Positions 15,271-24,504 are shown, numbered from the stretch's first letter. The stretch is DNA of 64,000 nt from an uncultured Clostridia bacterium (GCA_934633695.1 CAKTYT010000001.1:248001-312000), one strand, 5' to 3'. Notes: generated by a model from the sequence alone, not told the origin. A program made the numbers and translations.

Positions 15271-16527
15271 ATGCAGCTTCAAGCACCCAAAGGGACAAAA
15301 GACGTTCTCCCGGATGAGAGCTACAAATGGCAATATATTGAAAATGAAATTCGTCAGCTGTGTCGCTGCTACGGTATCAATGAACTGAGGACACCCGTTA
15401 TTGAGCATACAGAGTTGTTTATGCGTGGCGTCGGTGATACGACTGATATCGTTCAGAAAGAGATGTACACATTTAAGGACAAGGGCGACCGTTCAATTAC
15501 GCTTAAACCTGAAGGCACTGCCGGTATGGTAAGGGCTTTTCTTGAGAATCGTCTTTTTAACGAATCAATGCCGCAGAAAATGTATTATCTCTATGCTCCG
15601 ATTTTCCGATATGAGAAGCCGCAGGCGGGAAGACTGCGTGAACATCACCAGTTTGGTGTGGAATTCTTTGGCTCGGCTTCGTATGAAACTGATGCAGAGG
15701 TGATGCTGCTTGCATTGACGTTGTTAAAACGTCTTGGTATCGGGGAGCTTACGTTGAGGATTAACAGCATTGGTTGTCCAAAATGCAGAGCAGAATACAA
15801 CAAAGCCTTGTACGAATACCTTAAAGGTCATTATGATGAGTTATGTTCGACTTGTAAAACAAGACTTGAACGCAACCCGATGCGAATAATTGACTGCAAA
15901 GAAGAACAGTGCAAGGAAATATGTGCATCTGCACCTCGAACGATTGATTACCTCTGTGAGGACTGTAAGGCACATTTTGATGGGTTAAAGCGTTGTCTTG
16001 AAGCGGCAAATGTAAATTACATTGTTGACCCGGATATTGTTCGCGGCCTTGATTATTATACAGGAACAGTATTCGAGGTTGTATCAACTAGAATCGGTTC
16101 ACAGGGAACTGTTTGCGGGGGAGGAAGATACAATAATCTCGTTGCGGAACTTGGAGGACAGCCTACTCCTGCTGTTGGCTTTGGTATGGGAATGGAGCGG
16201 TTGCTTATGGTTATGGAAAACAATAATGCGTTTATACCGAAACCGGATCCCGTTAAGGTCTATTTTGCCGCAATGGGTGCCGAGCCGAAGCTTGTAGCAT
16301 TTAGACTTGTCAATGTGCTTCGCGAACATGGTATATATGCTGAGTTTGATCATATGGATAGAAGTATGAAAGCTCAGTTCAAATACGCAAATAAACTCAA
16401 TGCAGAGTTTACCGCTGTTCTCGGCGAATATGAGCTTGCAAATAATGTGGTTAAAATCAAGTCCATGAAAGATGGCATTGAAACCACAATAGCTCTTGCT
16501 GATGTGATAGATTTCTTTGTAGATTAA
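15271..16527 (+). CDS. hisS: Histidyl-tRNA synthetase
   Basis: 418 residues, class II aminoacyl-tRNA synthetase that charges tRNA-His. The N-terminus APKGTKDVLPDE is typical. Motif 2 lies in APIFRYEKPQAGRLREHHQFGVE, and the histidine-specific signature RGLDYYTGTVFEV is present, followed by motif 3 (GFGMGMERL) and the HGT anticodon-binding domain. The insertion region has Cys pairs (CPKC, CSTC, CEDC). It has an AAGGAGAG site and lies 15 bp after dnaX; no T-box leader fits in that gap, so no separate tRNA-sensing control is visible. Confidence 0.97.
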   Translation: MQLQAPKGTKDVLPDESYKWQYIENEIRQLCRCYGINELRTPVIEHTELFMRGVGDTTDIVQKEMYTFKDKGDRSITLKPEGTAGMVRAFLENRLFNESMPQKMYYLYAPIFRYEKPQAGRLREHHQFGVEFFGSASYETDAEVMLLALTLLKRLGIGELTLRINSIGCPKCRAEYNKALYEYLKGHYDELCSTCKTRLERNPMRIIDCKEEQCKEICASAPRTIDYLCEDCKAHFDGLKRCLEAANVNYIVDPDIVRGLDYYTGTVFEVVSTRIGSQGTVCGGGRYNNLVAELGGQPTPAVGFGMGMERLLMVMENNNAFIPKPDPVKVYFAAMGAEPKLVAFRLVNVLREHGIYAEFDHMDRSMKAQFKYANKLNAEFTAVLGEYELANNVVKIKSMKDGIETTIALADVIDFFVD

Positions 16528-16543
16528 CGATTGGAAAGCAGTA

Positions 16544-16957
16544 ATGGAGAATGAACTTAAATCAATCGGCAGGATCGTTGAACTGAATGGCAGCAAGGCA
16601 GTTGTTCAATTCAAGCGTTCAAAATCATGCGGTGATTGTAAAGCCTGTCCATCATTCGGAAAGGATGAAGCAAGGGTAGAGATTGATAACTCTCTCAACG
16701 CGAAAATGGGAGATATGGTAGAACTTAGTCTTCATGCGGAGAGTATGTTTTTTGCAACACTCATTATTTACGGAATTCCGCTCGTTGCATTGATGGCTGG
16801 TGTGTACTTCGGCTGTAAAATAAACGATCTGTGGGGAGCGGTAATTGGCATTGCAGCGGCGGTCGCCACACTCGTTGTGATACATCTTTTCGAACCGGCA
16901 CTGAAGCGTTCAGAAAAATTTGAACCAAAAATGATTTCAGTAATTGCCGATAAATAA
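16544..16957 (+). CDS. RseC/MucC-like SoxR-reducing membrane protein
   Basis: 137 residues. A beta-rich N-terminal part has the conserved Cys cluster CGDCKACPSFG (about residues 27-37), followed by two transmembrane helices (about 68-88 and 96-114) and a short basic tail. This matches RseC/MucC, a membrane protein that in proteobacteria takes part in reducing SoxR or in sigma-E control and in Clostridia often accompanies Rnf-like redox genes. No Rnf genes are visible here. It lies 16 bp after hisS with a weak ribosome binding site and is likely the last gene of the unit that begins at nadD. Confidence 0.8.
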   Translation: MENELKSIGRIVELNGSKAVVQFKRSKSCGDCKACPSFGKDEARVEIDNSLNAKMGDMVELSLHAESMFFATLIIYGIPLVALMAGVYFGCKINDLWGAVIGIAAAVATLVVIHLFEPALKRSEKFEPKMISVIADK

Positions 16958-16981
16958 TTATCGAATAACGATAAAAAATTC

Positions 16982-17010
16982 TTGACATTCGAGCATCTGT
17001 TGTGTATACT
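16982..17010 (+). promoter_or_regulatory. Sigma-A promoter of the DUF4173-like gene, inside a terminator
   Basis: TTGACA (16982-16987), 17 bp, TATACT (17005-17010). The spacer and -10 box make up most of the left arm of the hairpin at 16993-17031. Confidence 0.85.
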
Positions 17011-17036
17011 ACATGTATAGACAACGGATGCTTTTT
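16993..17036 (+). terminator. Large dyad/terminator overlapping the next promoter
   Basis: Two 17-base arms (16993-17009 and 17015-17031) pair at 15 positions plus one G-U, with a TACAT loop, followed by TTTTT (17032-17036). For RNA coming from rseC this is an intrinsic terminator. As DNA it is a dyad centred on 17012, over the -10 and initiation region, so it could also be a repressor site. Confidence 0.7.
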
Positions 17037-17062
17037 GTGTCCGCAAAAAAAGGAGAAAAGAA

Positions 17063-18328
17063 ATGACTGATTCAAATTCAGAATTTGCAAAAAAAATGTG
17101 GTTGATGTTTGTATCATTGGTTGTCGGCATTGCACTTGAAGTGTTCGTCACACGTTCTTTTGATGACTTTTTACCGGGCAACAGCTTCAAAGTATGCTTG
17201 CTCTACTCAATTTTTGTGCTTACGTACATTGTGAGCCTTGCGGTTCTTAATTTTAAAGACTTTCTCAAAAACAGAGAGGCGTTGGGTTCCGGCGGGTTCA
17301 TCGTTGTGCTTCTTGTGAGTCTGCTTGTGTTCTCAAAGACTAAGGTAGATAAGGGGTATTTCAATTCAATGAATAACATTCTTCGCATGTTAAATATTTT
17401 CATTGTCGTGCCTGCGGCAACAATGCTTACGCTCAATTTTATGACCTATGGAGCAAAAGAAAACCATATAAGGCGTTTTGGAAGAACGTATTTAACATCG
17501 TGCTTCGTTAACACCGTCAGATACATGGGAAAACCGTTTGCCGTCCTTAATGATATTTCAAAAGGCAAAAAGCAGGTCACAGTGAGAGTGCTTATCGGGA
17601 CTGCTGTCGGGATGCCGCTTTTTTCGCTGCTCCTGTTTTTGCTTTCTAGAGCGGATAGTGAAATGTCGAAATTTTTTTCAAAACTATTTGAGAGTATTGG
17701 TGATGAGTGGACTGCAAGATTATGCGTTATTGCAATAGGTTTCTTTGCCACATATTCAAGCATTTATTCTGTGACCATAAAAAAAGAAATTCAACCAGCT
17801 GAAAGTGAAGTGGTTGTAACGAGATTCAACACAACTTCGACAGCAATAGTTGTCATTTTTATGTTGCTCGCATATGCAACATTTGGAATCTTCCGCTTCG
17901 GCTACTTTATGGGATTCAGCGGATTGCCTGCCGGAATGACATACGCCGACTATGCAATAAAGGGCTTTTCTGAACTTAATATTGTCTCCATTATTAACAT
18001 GACAGTGTTTATCCTTTGCTGCTCATTTTGCAAGGATAAAACCGGAAAGCATCCATCAATTATGAAAGCTCTTCTCGGAAGTCTTATTGCGGTATCTGTT
18101 TTCCTCGCAGTGGGAGCGTTGTTCAGATTACTTCTTTATATCGGTGCATATGGTCTGACACAACGCAGGATCTTTGCATTGTGGTTCGAAATTTCAATCT
18201 GCATCATATTTGCTTTTTCCGCATTCAAGCTGTTTAAAGAAAAGAGCCGAGCTGCATATTATTGCACAGTGGTGCTCATGCTGTGGTATATCGCATTGAA
18301 TTATGCGAGCCTCCTTCCGACAGCATAA
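17063..18328 (+). CDS. DUF4173-like multi-pass membrane protein
   Basis: 421 residues with about ten hydrophobic segments. The motifs MTYADYAIKGFSELNIVSIIN (around residues 293-313) and YGLTQRRIFALWFEI (around 363-377) are the signature of the DUF4153/DUF4173 family of integral membrane proteins, of unknown function and often near two-component or stress genes. It has an AAAGGAG site, its own consensus promoter and a strong terminator, so it is expressed alone. The promoter lies within a long dyad, suggesting local control. Confidence 0.75.
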   Translation: MTDSNSEFAKKMWLMFVSLVVGIALEVFVTRSFDDFLPGNSFKVCLLYSIFVLTYIVSLAVLNFKDFLKNREALGSGGFIVVLLVSLLVFSKTKVDKGYFNSMNNILRMLNIFIVVPAATMLTLNFMTYGAKENHIRRFGRTYLTSCFVNTVRYMGKPFAVLNDISKGKKQVTVRVLIGTAVGMPLFSLLLFLLSRADSEMSKFFSKLFESIGDEWTARLCVIAIGFFATYSSIYSVTIKKEIQPAESEVVVTRFNTTSTAIVVIFMLLAYATFGIFRFGYFMGFSGLPAGMTYADYAIKGFSELNIVSIINMTVFILCCSFCKDKTGKHPSIMKALLGSLIAVSVFLAVGALFRLLLYIGAYGLTQRRIFALWFEISICIIFAFSAFKLFKEKSRAAYYCTVVLMLWYIALNYASLLPTA

Positions 18329-18332
18329 GCGG

Positions 18333-18369
18333 AAAGACGGTGTCAGATGCGGCACCGTCTTTTTTTTTA
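18333..18369 (+). terminator. Terminator after the DUF4173-like gene
   Basis: AAAGACGGTG / CACCGTCTTT arms around a 10-nt loop, merging with a long T-run (18360-18369). Confidence 0.9.
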
Positions 18370-19848
18370 AAGCATGATACAGATAAGGCCATTGCATCCT
18401 TCGTTTACCATGCGGTTTATTGCATCGCGGAGCTTCATCTGTACGTCAACGGGAAGTCTAGAGACTTTGCCAGCCATACCTTCCTTCACCAAGTCATAAA
18501 GCGATTTACCAAAGATGTTTGTACTCCAAATTTCTTCTGGACTTCGTTCAAACTTATCAACGAGGTAATTCACGAGTTCTTCACTCTGTTCGGCTGTGCC
18601 GACGAGCGGATTGACTTCACTTTCAATATCGACCCTTATGACGTGAAGCCCGGAAGCTTTCGCCTTGAGACGGACACCGAACCTCGACCCATGCTGAACG
18701 ATTTCGGGCTGATCGAGCTGCATTTCATCAATCTGTGGAGGAACAAGACCGTAACCTGTTTCTTCTGCCGCAGTGATGGCTCCGGCGACATGATCATATG
18801 CACGTTTTGCTTTCACAAAATCACGGAGAGATGATATCAACTCCATCTCATTACTTATTTCAAAGTCGCACTCCTCGCTGAGAACCCGGTAGAAGACATT
18901 ATCCTTCGGACTGAGACAGAATTTTGCATTGCCGTCCCCAAGGTCAAGCCTGATTTGCTCAATTGGGTTGAAATCCTCAAGTTCTGAAAATGCGTACTCA
19001 ACCTTTGAAATATCGCGCACCTTATTAAGGGAAGGCATGAGTTCGATGGTTCTGTCAATGAGTCTGCACATCAGCGGATGATCTTCACCAAGTGCTTTAA
19101 TCCATGACGGAACCTCTATGTTGACGATATGGATTGGAAACTCAAGCAGAATTTCTTCCAGTAGAGTTTGAATATCTCCCATTTCAAGGTTTAATGCATC
19201 AACTGCACGGACAGGCACGGAATACTTTTCTGATATCCTTCCGCAAAGCTCAATTGTTTCGGGCGAATGAGGATCAGTAGTGTTAAGAAGGACAACATAT
19301 GGCTTTCCGGTTGCATCGATTTCCCTGATAACCCTTTCCTCTGCGGATTCGTAATCGCTGCGTGAAATGCCTGTCATACTTCCGTCGGTAAGCATGACGA
19401 TGCCTATGGTCGAATGTTCGGTGATAACTTTTTGTGTACCAAGTTCCGCTGCTTCATCAAACGGAATATCATAATCGAACCAAGGAGTACGTACCATTCG
19501 CGGCTGCTCTCCCTCGGTATTTCCCAATGCACCATTGACCATATATCCAACGCAATCGACCATACGTACACGAAGCTGAATATTATCCTCGCCGATGCTC
19601 AATTCCACAGCTTCATTCGGAACAAACTTAGGCTGCGTTGTCATAACTGTTTTACCGGAACCACTTTGCGGCAGCTCATCAATGATTCGTTCACGAGCAA
19701 ACTCGTTTTCAATCTTTGGCAGAACCATAAGATCCATGAATCGCTTGATAAACGTTGACTTGCCAGTGCGAACCGGGCCGACGACACCAATGTAGATGTC
19801 TCCGCCGGTCCTTGCACGAATGTCTCGATAGATACTTGTATTCGCCAT
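18367..19848 (-). CDS. spoIVA: Stage IV sporulation protein A, coat morphogenetic ATPase
   Basis: 493 residues, the usual SpoIVA length. It forms the basal layer of the spore coat on the outer forespore membrane by ATP-driven polymerisation in the mother cell. The GTPase-like N-terminal domain has Walker A GPVRTGKST (24-32), a VDCVGYMV switch region and LLNTTDPHS in the place of NKxD. The conserved C-terminal end is NEGCNGLICIML. The ATG at 19848 has CCGGAGG upstream and a sigma-E-like promoter at 19883. The stop codon overlaps the T-run of the convergent terminator. Confidence 0.97.
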   Translation of the reverse strand: MANTSIYRDIRARTGGDIYIGVVGPVRTGKSTFIKRFMDLMVLPKIENEFARERIIDELPQSGSGKTVMTTQPKFVPNEAVELSIGEDNIQLRVRMVDCVGYMVNGALGNTEGEQPRMVRTPWFDYDIPFDEAAELGTQKVITEHSTIGIVMLTDGSMTGISRSDYESAEERVIREIDATGKPYVVLLNTTDPHSPETIELCGRISEKYSVPVRAVDALNLEMGDIQTLLEEILLEFPIHIVNIEVPSWIKALGEDHPLMCRLIDRTIELMPSLNKVRDISKVEYAFSELEDFNPIEQIRLDLGDGNAKFCLSPKDNVFYRVLSEECDFEISNEMELISSLRDFVKAKRAYDHVAGAITAAEETGYGLVPPQIDEMQLDQPEIVQHGSRFGVRLKAKASGLHVIRVDIESEVNPLVGTAEQSEELVNYLVDKFERSPEEIWSTNIFGKSLYDLVKEGMAGKVSRLPVDVQMKLRDAINRMVNEGCNGLICIML

Positions 19849-19882
19849 AAAAACCTCCGGGTTTAATTCTTTAATTTGTTAA

Positions 19883-19911
19883 TTGATATGAGGTCTTTGT
19901 GCGGATTATTC
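19883..19911 (-). promoter_or_regulatory. Possible sigma-E promoter of spoIVA
   Basis: Minus strand GAATAAT (19911-19905), 14 bp, CATATCAA (19890-19883), near sigma-E consensus (KMATATT, CATACAMT). spoIVA is sigma-E dependent in B. subtilis, which fits, but the -10 has two mismatches. Confidence 0.45.
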
Positions 19912-19921
19912 ACTTGAAATG

Positions 19922-19962
19922 AAAAAACACCGATAGCTGCCGAAAATGTGTTGCTATCGGTG
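19922..19962 (-). terminator. Terminator after der
   Basis: CACCGATAGC / GCTATCGGTG stem with a 15-nt loop, followed on the minus strand by TTTTTT (19927-19922). Confidence 0.85.
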
Positions 19963-19974
19963 AAAATGCTCTTA

Positions 19975-21309
19975 TCAATTTTTTTGCAGTTCGTCTTTTT
20001 CACCCCTCTTTCTGATTATAAGGCGTAGGGGAGTTGCCGTAATCGAAAAGGACTTTCTGATATAATTTTCAAGGTATCTGCGATATGAAAAATGCATCAG
20101 GTCGGGTTCATTTACGAAAATAACGAAAGTTGGCGGCTTGATGCTGACTTGTGTTGCATAGTAAACTCTGAGCCGGCGTCCGTTATTTACAGGAGGGTCG
20201 TTCATCGTAATAGCTTCGTTAACAACGTCATTGAGCTTGCCGGTAGAGATACGCATACTGTTTTGTTCGTAAGCATAGGTTGCCATTTCCATGACTTTTT
20301 GAACACGTTGTCCCGTTTTTGCGGAAATAAACAGCATAGGAACATAACTCATAAAGGCGAGATCAACAAGCATTTTCTTTTTGAATTCTTCGACAGTATA
20401 AGTATCTTTCTCAATCAGATCCCATTTGTTGATAATAAGGATGCTCGCTTTACCTTCCTCGTGAACATAGCCTGCGATGCGAACGTCCTGTTCACTTAAG
20501 CCTCGCTCTGCATCCACGACGATAAGTGCAATATCACAACGTCTTATTGCAGCAAGGGAACGAATAACACTGTAACGCTCAACGGTTTCATCCTCAATTG
20601 ATCGCTTGCGGCGTATGCCGGCCGTATCAATCAATGTGTATTCTTCACCATTCCAAACAAAGGGAGAGTCGATTGCATCACGGGTCGTTCCGGGGACGTT
20701 GCTGACAATTGTACGCTCCTGTCCAAGGAGAGCGTTGACAAGGCTTGATTTGCCGACGTTTGGACGACCAACGACTGCGATGCCGGTGGCTCCGTCTTCA
20801 GTGTCTTCATCAATTGCTTCAAAATATGAAACGACCTCATCAAGCATGTCTCCGATGCCGAGTCCCTGTTCAGCCGAAATACTGATGGGGGAGCCAATGC
20901 CGAGAGAGTAAAAATCGTAAACAGAATCCTCAAACTTAGGGTGGTCAACTTTGTTTACAACAAGCACAATGGGTTTCTTGCAGCGTCTGAGCATTTCTGC
21001 TACTTCTTCATCTGCGGCTGTAATGCCAGCTCTGCCGTCAACCATAAAGACGATAACGTTTGCAGTTTCAATGGCAAGCTCTGCTTGACGCCGCATTTGC
21101 TTCGCAATAATGTCCTCACTTTCGGGTTCAATTCCCCCCGTGTCAATAAGGGTGAACTTGTAATTCAACCAATCGCCGTCAGCATAAATTCGGTCTCTTG
21201 TAACTCCGGGAGTATCTTCGACAATAGCAACTCGCTTCCCGATTATTTTGTTAAACAGTGTGGACTTACCGACATTCGGTCGTCCTACAATCGCTATCAA
21301 GGGTTTCAT
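19975..21309 (-). CDS. der: Ribosome biogenesis GTPase Der (EngA)
   Basis: 444 residues with two tandem GTPase domains, unique to Der, and a KH-like C-terminal domain; needed for 50S subunit assembly. The first domain has GRPNVGKS (8-15), DTGG and NKVDHP; the second has GRPNVGKS again (about 181), DTAGIRRK and NKWDLI. The C-terminal region with PPTFVIFVNEPDLMHFSYRRYLEN is typical. The start has GGAGA upstream and is 2 bp after the stop of the DUF512 gene, so the two are one operon, an arrangement common in Clostridia; plsY, often next, is not present here. Confidence 0.97.
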   Translation of the reverse strand: MKPLIAIVGRPNVGKSTLFNKIIGKRVAIVEDTPGVTRDRIYADGDWLNYKFTLIDTGGIEPESEDIIAKQMRRQAELAIETANVIVFMVDGRAGITAADEEVAEMLRRCKKPIVLVVNKVDHPKFEDSVYDFYSLGIGSPISISAEQGLGIGDMLDEVVSYFEAIDEDTEDGATGIAVVGRPNVGKSSLVNALLGQERTIVSNVPGTTRDAIDSPFVWNGEEYTLIDTAGIRRKRSIEDETVERYSVIRSLAAIRRCDIALIVVDAERGLSEQDVRIAGYVHEEGKASILIINKWDLIEKDTYTVEEFKKKMLVDLAFMSYVPMLFISAKTGQRVQKVMEMATYAYEQNSMRISTGKLNDVVNEAITMNDPPVNNGRRLRVYYATQVSIKPPTFVIFVNEPDLMHFSYRRYLENYIRKSFSITATPLRLIIRKRGEKDELQKN

Positions 21310-21311
21310 AT

Positions 21312-22613
21312 CTATCTGTCTCCAATCAAATTTTGAATATCGTCAATGAAATCGTACCCGTCATCCGCACTGACTTTGTAAACGGGCATACCAAGTTCTT
21401 TTGAAAGTTCGTCAGTTGTCATTCCATCCAGGAAAACAATATCATTTTCTCTGAGCATTGTGTGGGGCAAAATTAAAACTTCTGCTTTGAATTTGCCTTT
21501 ATATTGTGCAAGTATGTCTCTTGCAGTGGTGAGACCGCTGACAGTTATCGTTCTTCCGAAAAAATCATTATAAACAGGGTGAACGTTAATTTTTACGTTA
21601 AATGGCAAAAGATTATTGAAAAGTGACTGCATCAAAGGTGCAATCGATACTCCGCTGACTGAGTCGAGTTCAACCGGACGTTCAGGCATAACGAAATCTT
21701 CAAGTGCCGCATTGAAATCGTTTTCGAAACGTCTGTACAAACCGACTCCGTTTTCGATTTGCTCAAAATCACCACATTCTTCAAACGAGGGCAGTTCCAT
21801 TTCCGCACGAAGATACATCTCGTCTGAGGCATAGGCAAAGCCATTTATACCATGACGAGCTTTAAACTCTTCTATAGTGCGAATAACATCGCAGGCAATT
21901 TCTTTCGTTACAGGATCAAGCTTGGCAAGTCCCTCGCGGTGCTGCGTCATGCCGACGGGCACAATTGCGACTGTACAGCATTCGGGACGGAGCCTATTGA
22001 GGTCTTCAAGTGTCCTTAAAAGCACCTCTCCGTCATTGTATCCCGGGCAGAGGACGATTTGGCAGTGAAAGCTCAATCCATTTTCATGCAGTGCAGTAAG
22101 CCGCTGCATGATCTTGTCAGCATTTTTGCTCCGCATCATATTTTTTCGAACAACGCCGTCAGTTGAGTGAACGGAAATGTACAAAGGTGAAACCCTGCGT
22201 TCGAGTATTCTCTCAAACTCTCTGTCAGAAACATTTGTCAGTGTCACATAGTTACCCATTATGAGTGACAACCGCCAATCATCGTCCTTAAAATACAATG
22301 TTTTTCTGTTGCCGTGAGGCATTTGATCGATAAAACAAAAAATACAGTGATTTGCACATCGCTTTATTGGGCTCATCAAACTGCTTTCAAAATTTAAGCC
22401 AAGAGGCTCATAGGTATCTTTGACAACGGAGAACGTATATTTCTCGTCACCATCCTCCGTTTCAACAACAATGAGCTCACCTGCAGTAAGCTGTTCATAA
22501 TCTATTACGTCCCAAACCGGACTGCCGTTTATTTTGCACAGCATCTGTCCTGAAGAAATACCTGCTCTTGCGGCAGGTGAATCGGGAACAACGCCTGTAA
22601 TCTTCTGTTTCAT
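21312..22613 (-). CDS. DUF512 radical SAM protein with N-terminal PDZ-like domain
   Basis: 433 residues. A PDZ-like start (ITGVVPDSPAARAGI) precedes the cluster motif CxxxCxxC (Cys86, Cys90, Cys93 in CANHCIFCFIDQ), which binds the radical-SAM 4Fe-4S cluster. The DUF512 C-terminal region has TVAIVPVGMTQHREGL, GLTTARD and LILPHTMLRENDIVFLDG. The substrate is unknown. It is nearly always next to der in Clostridia, as here, which has prompted the idea of a link to ribosome or GTPase function; that is inference. Confidence 0.9.
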   Translation of the reverse strand: MKQKITGVVPDSPAARAGISSGQMLCKINGSPVWDVIDYEQLTAGELIVVETEDGDEKYTFSVVKDTYEPLGLNFESSLMSPIKRCANHCIFCFIDQMPHGNRKTLYFKDDDWRLSLIMGNYVTLTNVSDREFERILERRVSPLYISVHSTDGVVRKNMMRSKNADKIMQRLTALHENGLSFHCQIVLCPGYNDGEVLLRTLEDLNRLRPECCTVAIVPVGMTQHREGLAKLDPVTKEIACDVIRTIEEFKARHGINGFAYASDEMYLRAEMELPSFEECGDFEQIENGVGLYRRFENDFNAALEDFVMPERPVELDSVSGVSIAPLMQSLFNNLLPFNVKINVHPVYNDFFGRTITVSGLTTARDILAQYKGKFKAEVLILPHTMLRENDIVFLDGMTTDELSKELGMPVYKVSADDGYDFIDDIQNLIGDR

Positions 22614-22696
22614 ATTTCGCTCTGTTCAACCTCTCTCGACAGGATTATACCACATCAAAGGGATTTTGGCAAATCCATCATTAAAAACGAAAGCTA

Positions 22697-22725
22697 TTGC
22701 TGTTTTATCCTCAGTGTGGTATACT
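22697..22725 (+). promoter_or_regulatory. Sigma-A promoter of the peptidoglycan-binding protein gene
   Basis: TTGCTG (22697-22702), 17 bp, TATACT (22720-22725). A GTG at 22733, 7 bases past the -10, could serve as a leaderless start; the TTG at 22784 has a Shine-Dalgarno site. Confidence 0.65.
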
Positions 22726-22783
22726 AAGGTAGGTGAGTGAGGCCCACTTACTCCCAGGATTTATTCTGAAAGGAATTGCTGTT

Positions 22784-23572
22784 TTGAATAGATTGTATGG
22801 AAAACGTGCCATTGCCGCTGCCTTGGCACTTGTGATGACAGCCAGCTTTATCCCGTTGAGAAAGATCGCACGTGCTTCAGGCACAGGGACTATTTATTCT
22901 CTCGATTCAACCGGTGAGATGGTTGTAAGAATCCAGACCCGATTAAGAGAACTCGGTTATCTGAACTACAAGCCAACGGGAGCCTACCGTTCGATGACTG
23001 TCGATGCTGTCAAGGCATTTCAGCTTCGATGCAATGAGACGGGGGACAGTCTCGATGTTGACGGGAGAATGGGGGAGCAGTCAATGAAAACCCTTTTCAG
23101 CACAAATGCTCCGAGAGCAAAAATTCCCGATGAAGTCCACATGCCGAGAGGGCCAATTGCAGATACACTTAAAGAGACGGGTGATGCCGTTGAATGGAGT
23201 GTTGTCTCAAATGAACTGGTCAAAGGGTCCGCCTATAAAGTCATTGACTGCAATACGGGCAAGGAATTCAGTCTTATCTTTGCCGGGGGAGAAAACCATG
23301 CGGAAATGGAGCTTGCTTCTGCGGACGAGCTTGAAAGCTTTAACAGCATCTGCGGGAGTGATTATAATTTCCTTAAGCGTCCCGTGATTGTTATGGTTGG
23401 ATCCAAAAGGATTGCTGGGTCGCTGCAATGTTTCCCGCACGGCACCGATACGATCGACGAGAATGGCATGGAGGGGCATGTGTGTGTTTTTTTTGAAGGA
23501 AGCCTTTCTCATGTAGGTAGTCTTCCAGATATTGAACACAATTCAAACATCTACTCCGCATCAGGAAGATAG
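22784..23572 (+). CDS. Secreted peptidoglycan-binding-domain protein
   Basis: About 262 residues. A signal-like segment (basic start, then Ala/Leu-rich) is followed by a PG_binding_1 domain (MVVRIQTRLRELGYL, about 43-57, to TLFS), which recognises peptidoglycan. The C-terminal domain with KVIDCNTGKEFSLIFAGG, HAEMELASADE, RPVIVMVGSKRIAGS, PHGTDTIDENGMEGHVCVFF matches an unnamed domain often found after PG_binding_1 in Clostridia, whose His residues suggest a catalytic or metal role. The TTG start is preferred because GAAAGGA lies about 10 bases upstream and gives a clean signal peptide; a GTG at 22733 would add 17 residues. It ends at a bidirectional terminator. Confidence 0.78.
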   Translation: MNRLYGKRAIAAALALVMTASFIPLRKIARASGTGTIYSLDSTGEMVVRIQTRLRELGYLNYKPTGAYRSMTVDAVKAFQLRCNETGDSLDVDGRMGEQSMKTLFSTNAPRAKIPDEVHMPRGPIADTLKETGDAVEWSVVSNELVKGSAYKVIDCNTGKEFSLIFAGGENHAEMELASADELESFNSICGSDYNFLKRPVIVMVGSKRIAGSLQCFPHGTDTIDENGMEGHVCVFFEGSLSHVGSLPDIEHNSNIYSASGR

Positions 23573-23584
23573 AAAAATTGTTAT

Positions 23585-23611
23585 AAAAGAGCGGCACGCA
23601 ACCGCTCTTTT
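23585..23611. terminator. Bidirectional terminator
   Basis: AAAAGAGCGG / CCGCTCTTTT perfect 10-bp stem with a 7-nt loop between convergent genes. Confidence 0.88.
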
Positions 23612-24503
23612 AGTATTTGATAGTGTATTTCTTGAGCAGTGTGCAGGGACGGTAAGAGGTCTTTGACCTGCGAAGACCTTCAATGCCCATGTCTTCCTGC
23701 CGATTAATGTATTTGACCGAAGGATTCTGCATCATTACGGCAAAGTTCATTGCAAGTGCCTGAAAAGAACCATCGTACGCCTTTAATGCCTTCTCCGTAT
23801 GGATATGAAGTGTATCTGATATAACTTCACCTATGGTTAAACCAATGCAATCATTGTTTGCATATAACAACCCACCATTCAAACCAAGGGAAAATACATC
23901 GTCAATGAAGTTTATGGCATTGTCAAGCTCTGATTTTGATAACGAATCTCCCTTTGAAAACTCATCTCGGTTATTGACAAGAAAAGCTTTTGCCGTCTCG
24001 GCATTTGAAGAAGATAATGCTTCAAATCTGCTTTCATAATTTTTGTTGAATGCATTCAAATGGTTGCGCGGAGTATGAAGCTTTTTTCCGTTAAAACCCA
24101 GAAAGTTTTTGTACGGGTAAAGGTAATCCTGCCAATCCTCGTTAAACGTTATTTCCTTCTGTTTTCCGAATATCGAAAAAACCGACTCGAGTCTTTCCTC
24201 GGGTACATAGCAAAAACAAGGCGAGAGCTTTCTCTTGTCGGCATCGTCTGCAATCAATTTGAAGGCCATTCCAATGTCGCCGCCAATAGGGAAACCGTAA
24301 TAAAAATTTGTCTCGTTATCTGCATATACGGCTGAAAAAAACGTATCATTTTCAATGCAGCCGAAAGTATGGAAGCTCTCGCTCCACAGATACAAACAAC
24401 CCACCGAATAATCACACAAGCGAATCCCAGTTCTATTTATAACAGCACGATTTGCCTTTAAAAATGCAGGCGTAATTTTTTCAAAATAAAGCATAACATT
24501 CAT
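23610..24503 (-). CDS. DUF2156 family protein (GNAT-like lysyltransferase fold)
   Basis: About 297 residues. It resembles the C-terminal domain of phosphatidylglycerol lysyltransferase (DUF2156), which has two GNAT-like lobes. The C-terminal signature YINRQEDMGIEGLRRSKTSYRPC is diagnostic, and HTEKALKAYDGSFQALAMNFA lies just before it. Stand-alone DUF2156 proteins have no membrane part, and their acceptor is generally unknown. No good ribosome binding site is visible at the ATG 24503 or at 24494; a longer frame from 24548 would run through the terminator hairpin at 24512-24537. The start is therefore uncertain. Confidence 0.75.
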   Translation of the reverse strand: MNVMLYFEKITPAFLKANRAVINRTGIRLCDYSVGCLYLWSESFHTFGCIENDTFFSAVYADNETNFYYGFPIGGDIGMAFKLIADDADKRKLSPCFCYVPEERLESVFSIFGKQKEITFNEDWQDYLYPYKNFLGFNGKKLHTPRNHLNAFNKNYESRFEALSSSNAETAKAFLVNNRDEFSKGDSLSKSELDNAINFIDDVFSLGLNGGLLYANNDCIGLTIGEVISDTLHIHTEKALKAYDGSFQALAMNFAVMMQNPSVKYINRQEDMGIEGLRRSKTSYRPCTLLKKYTIKY

Positions 24504-24504
24504 T

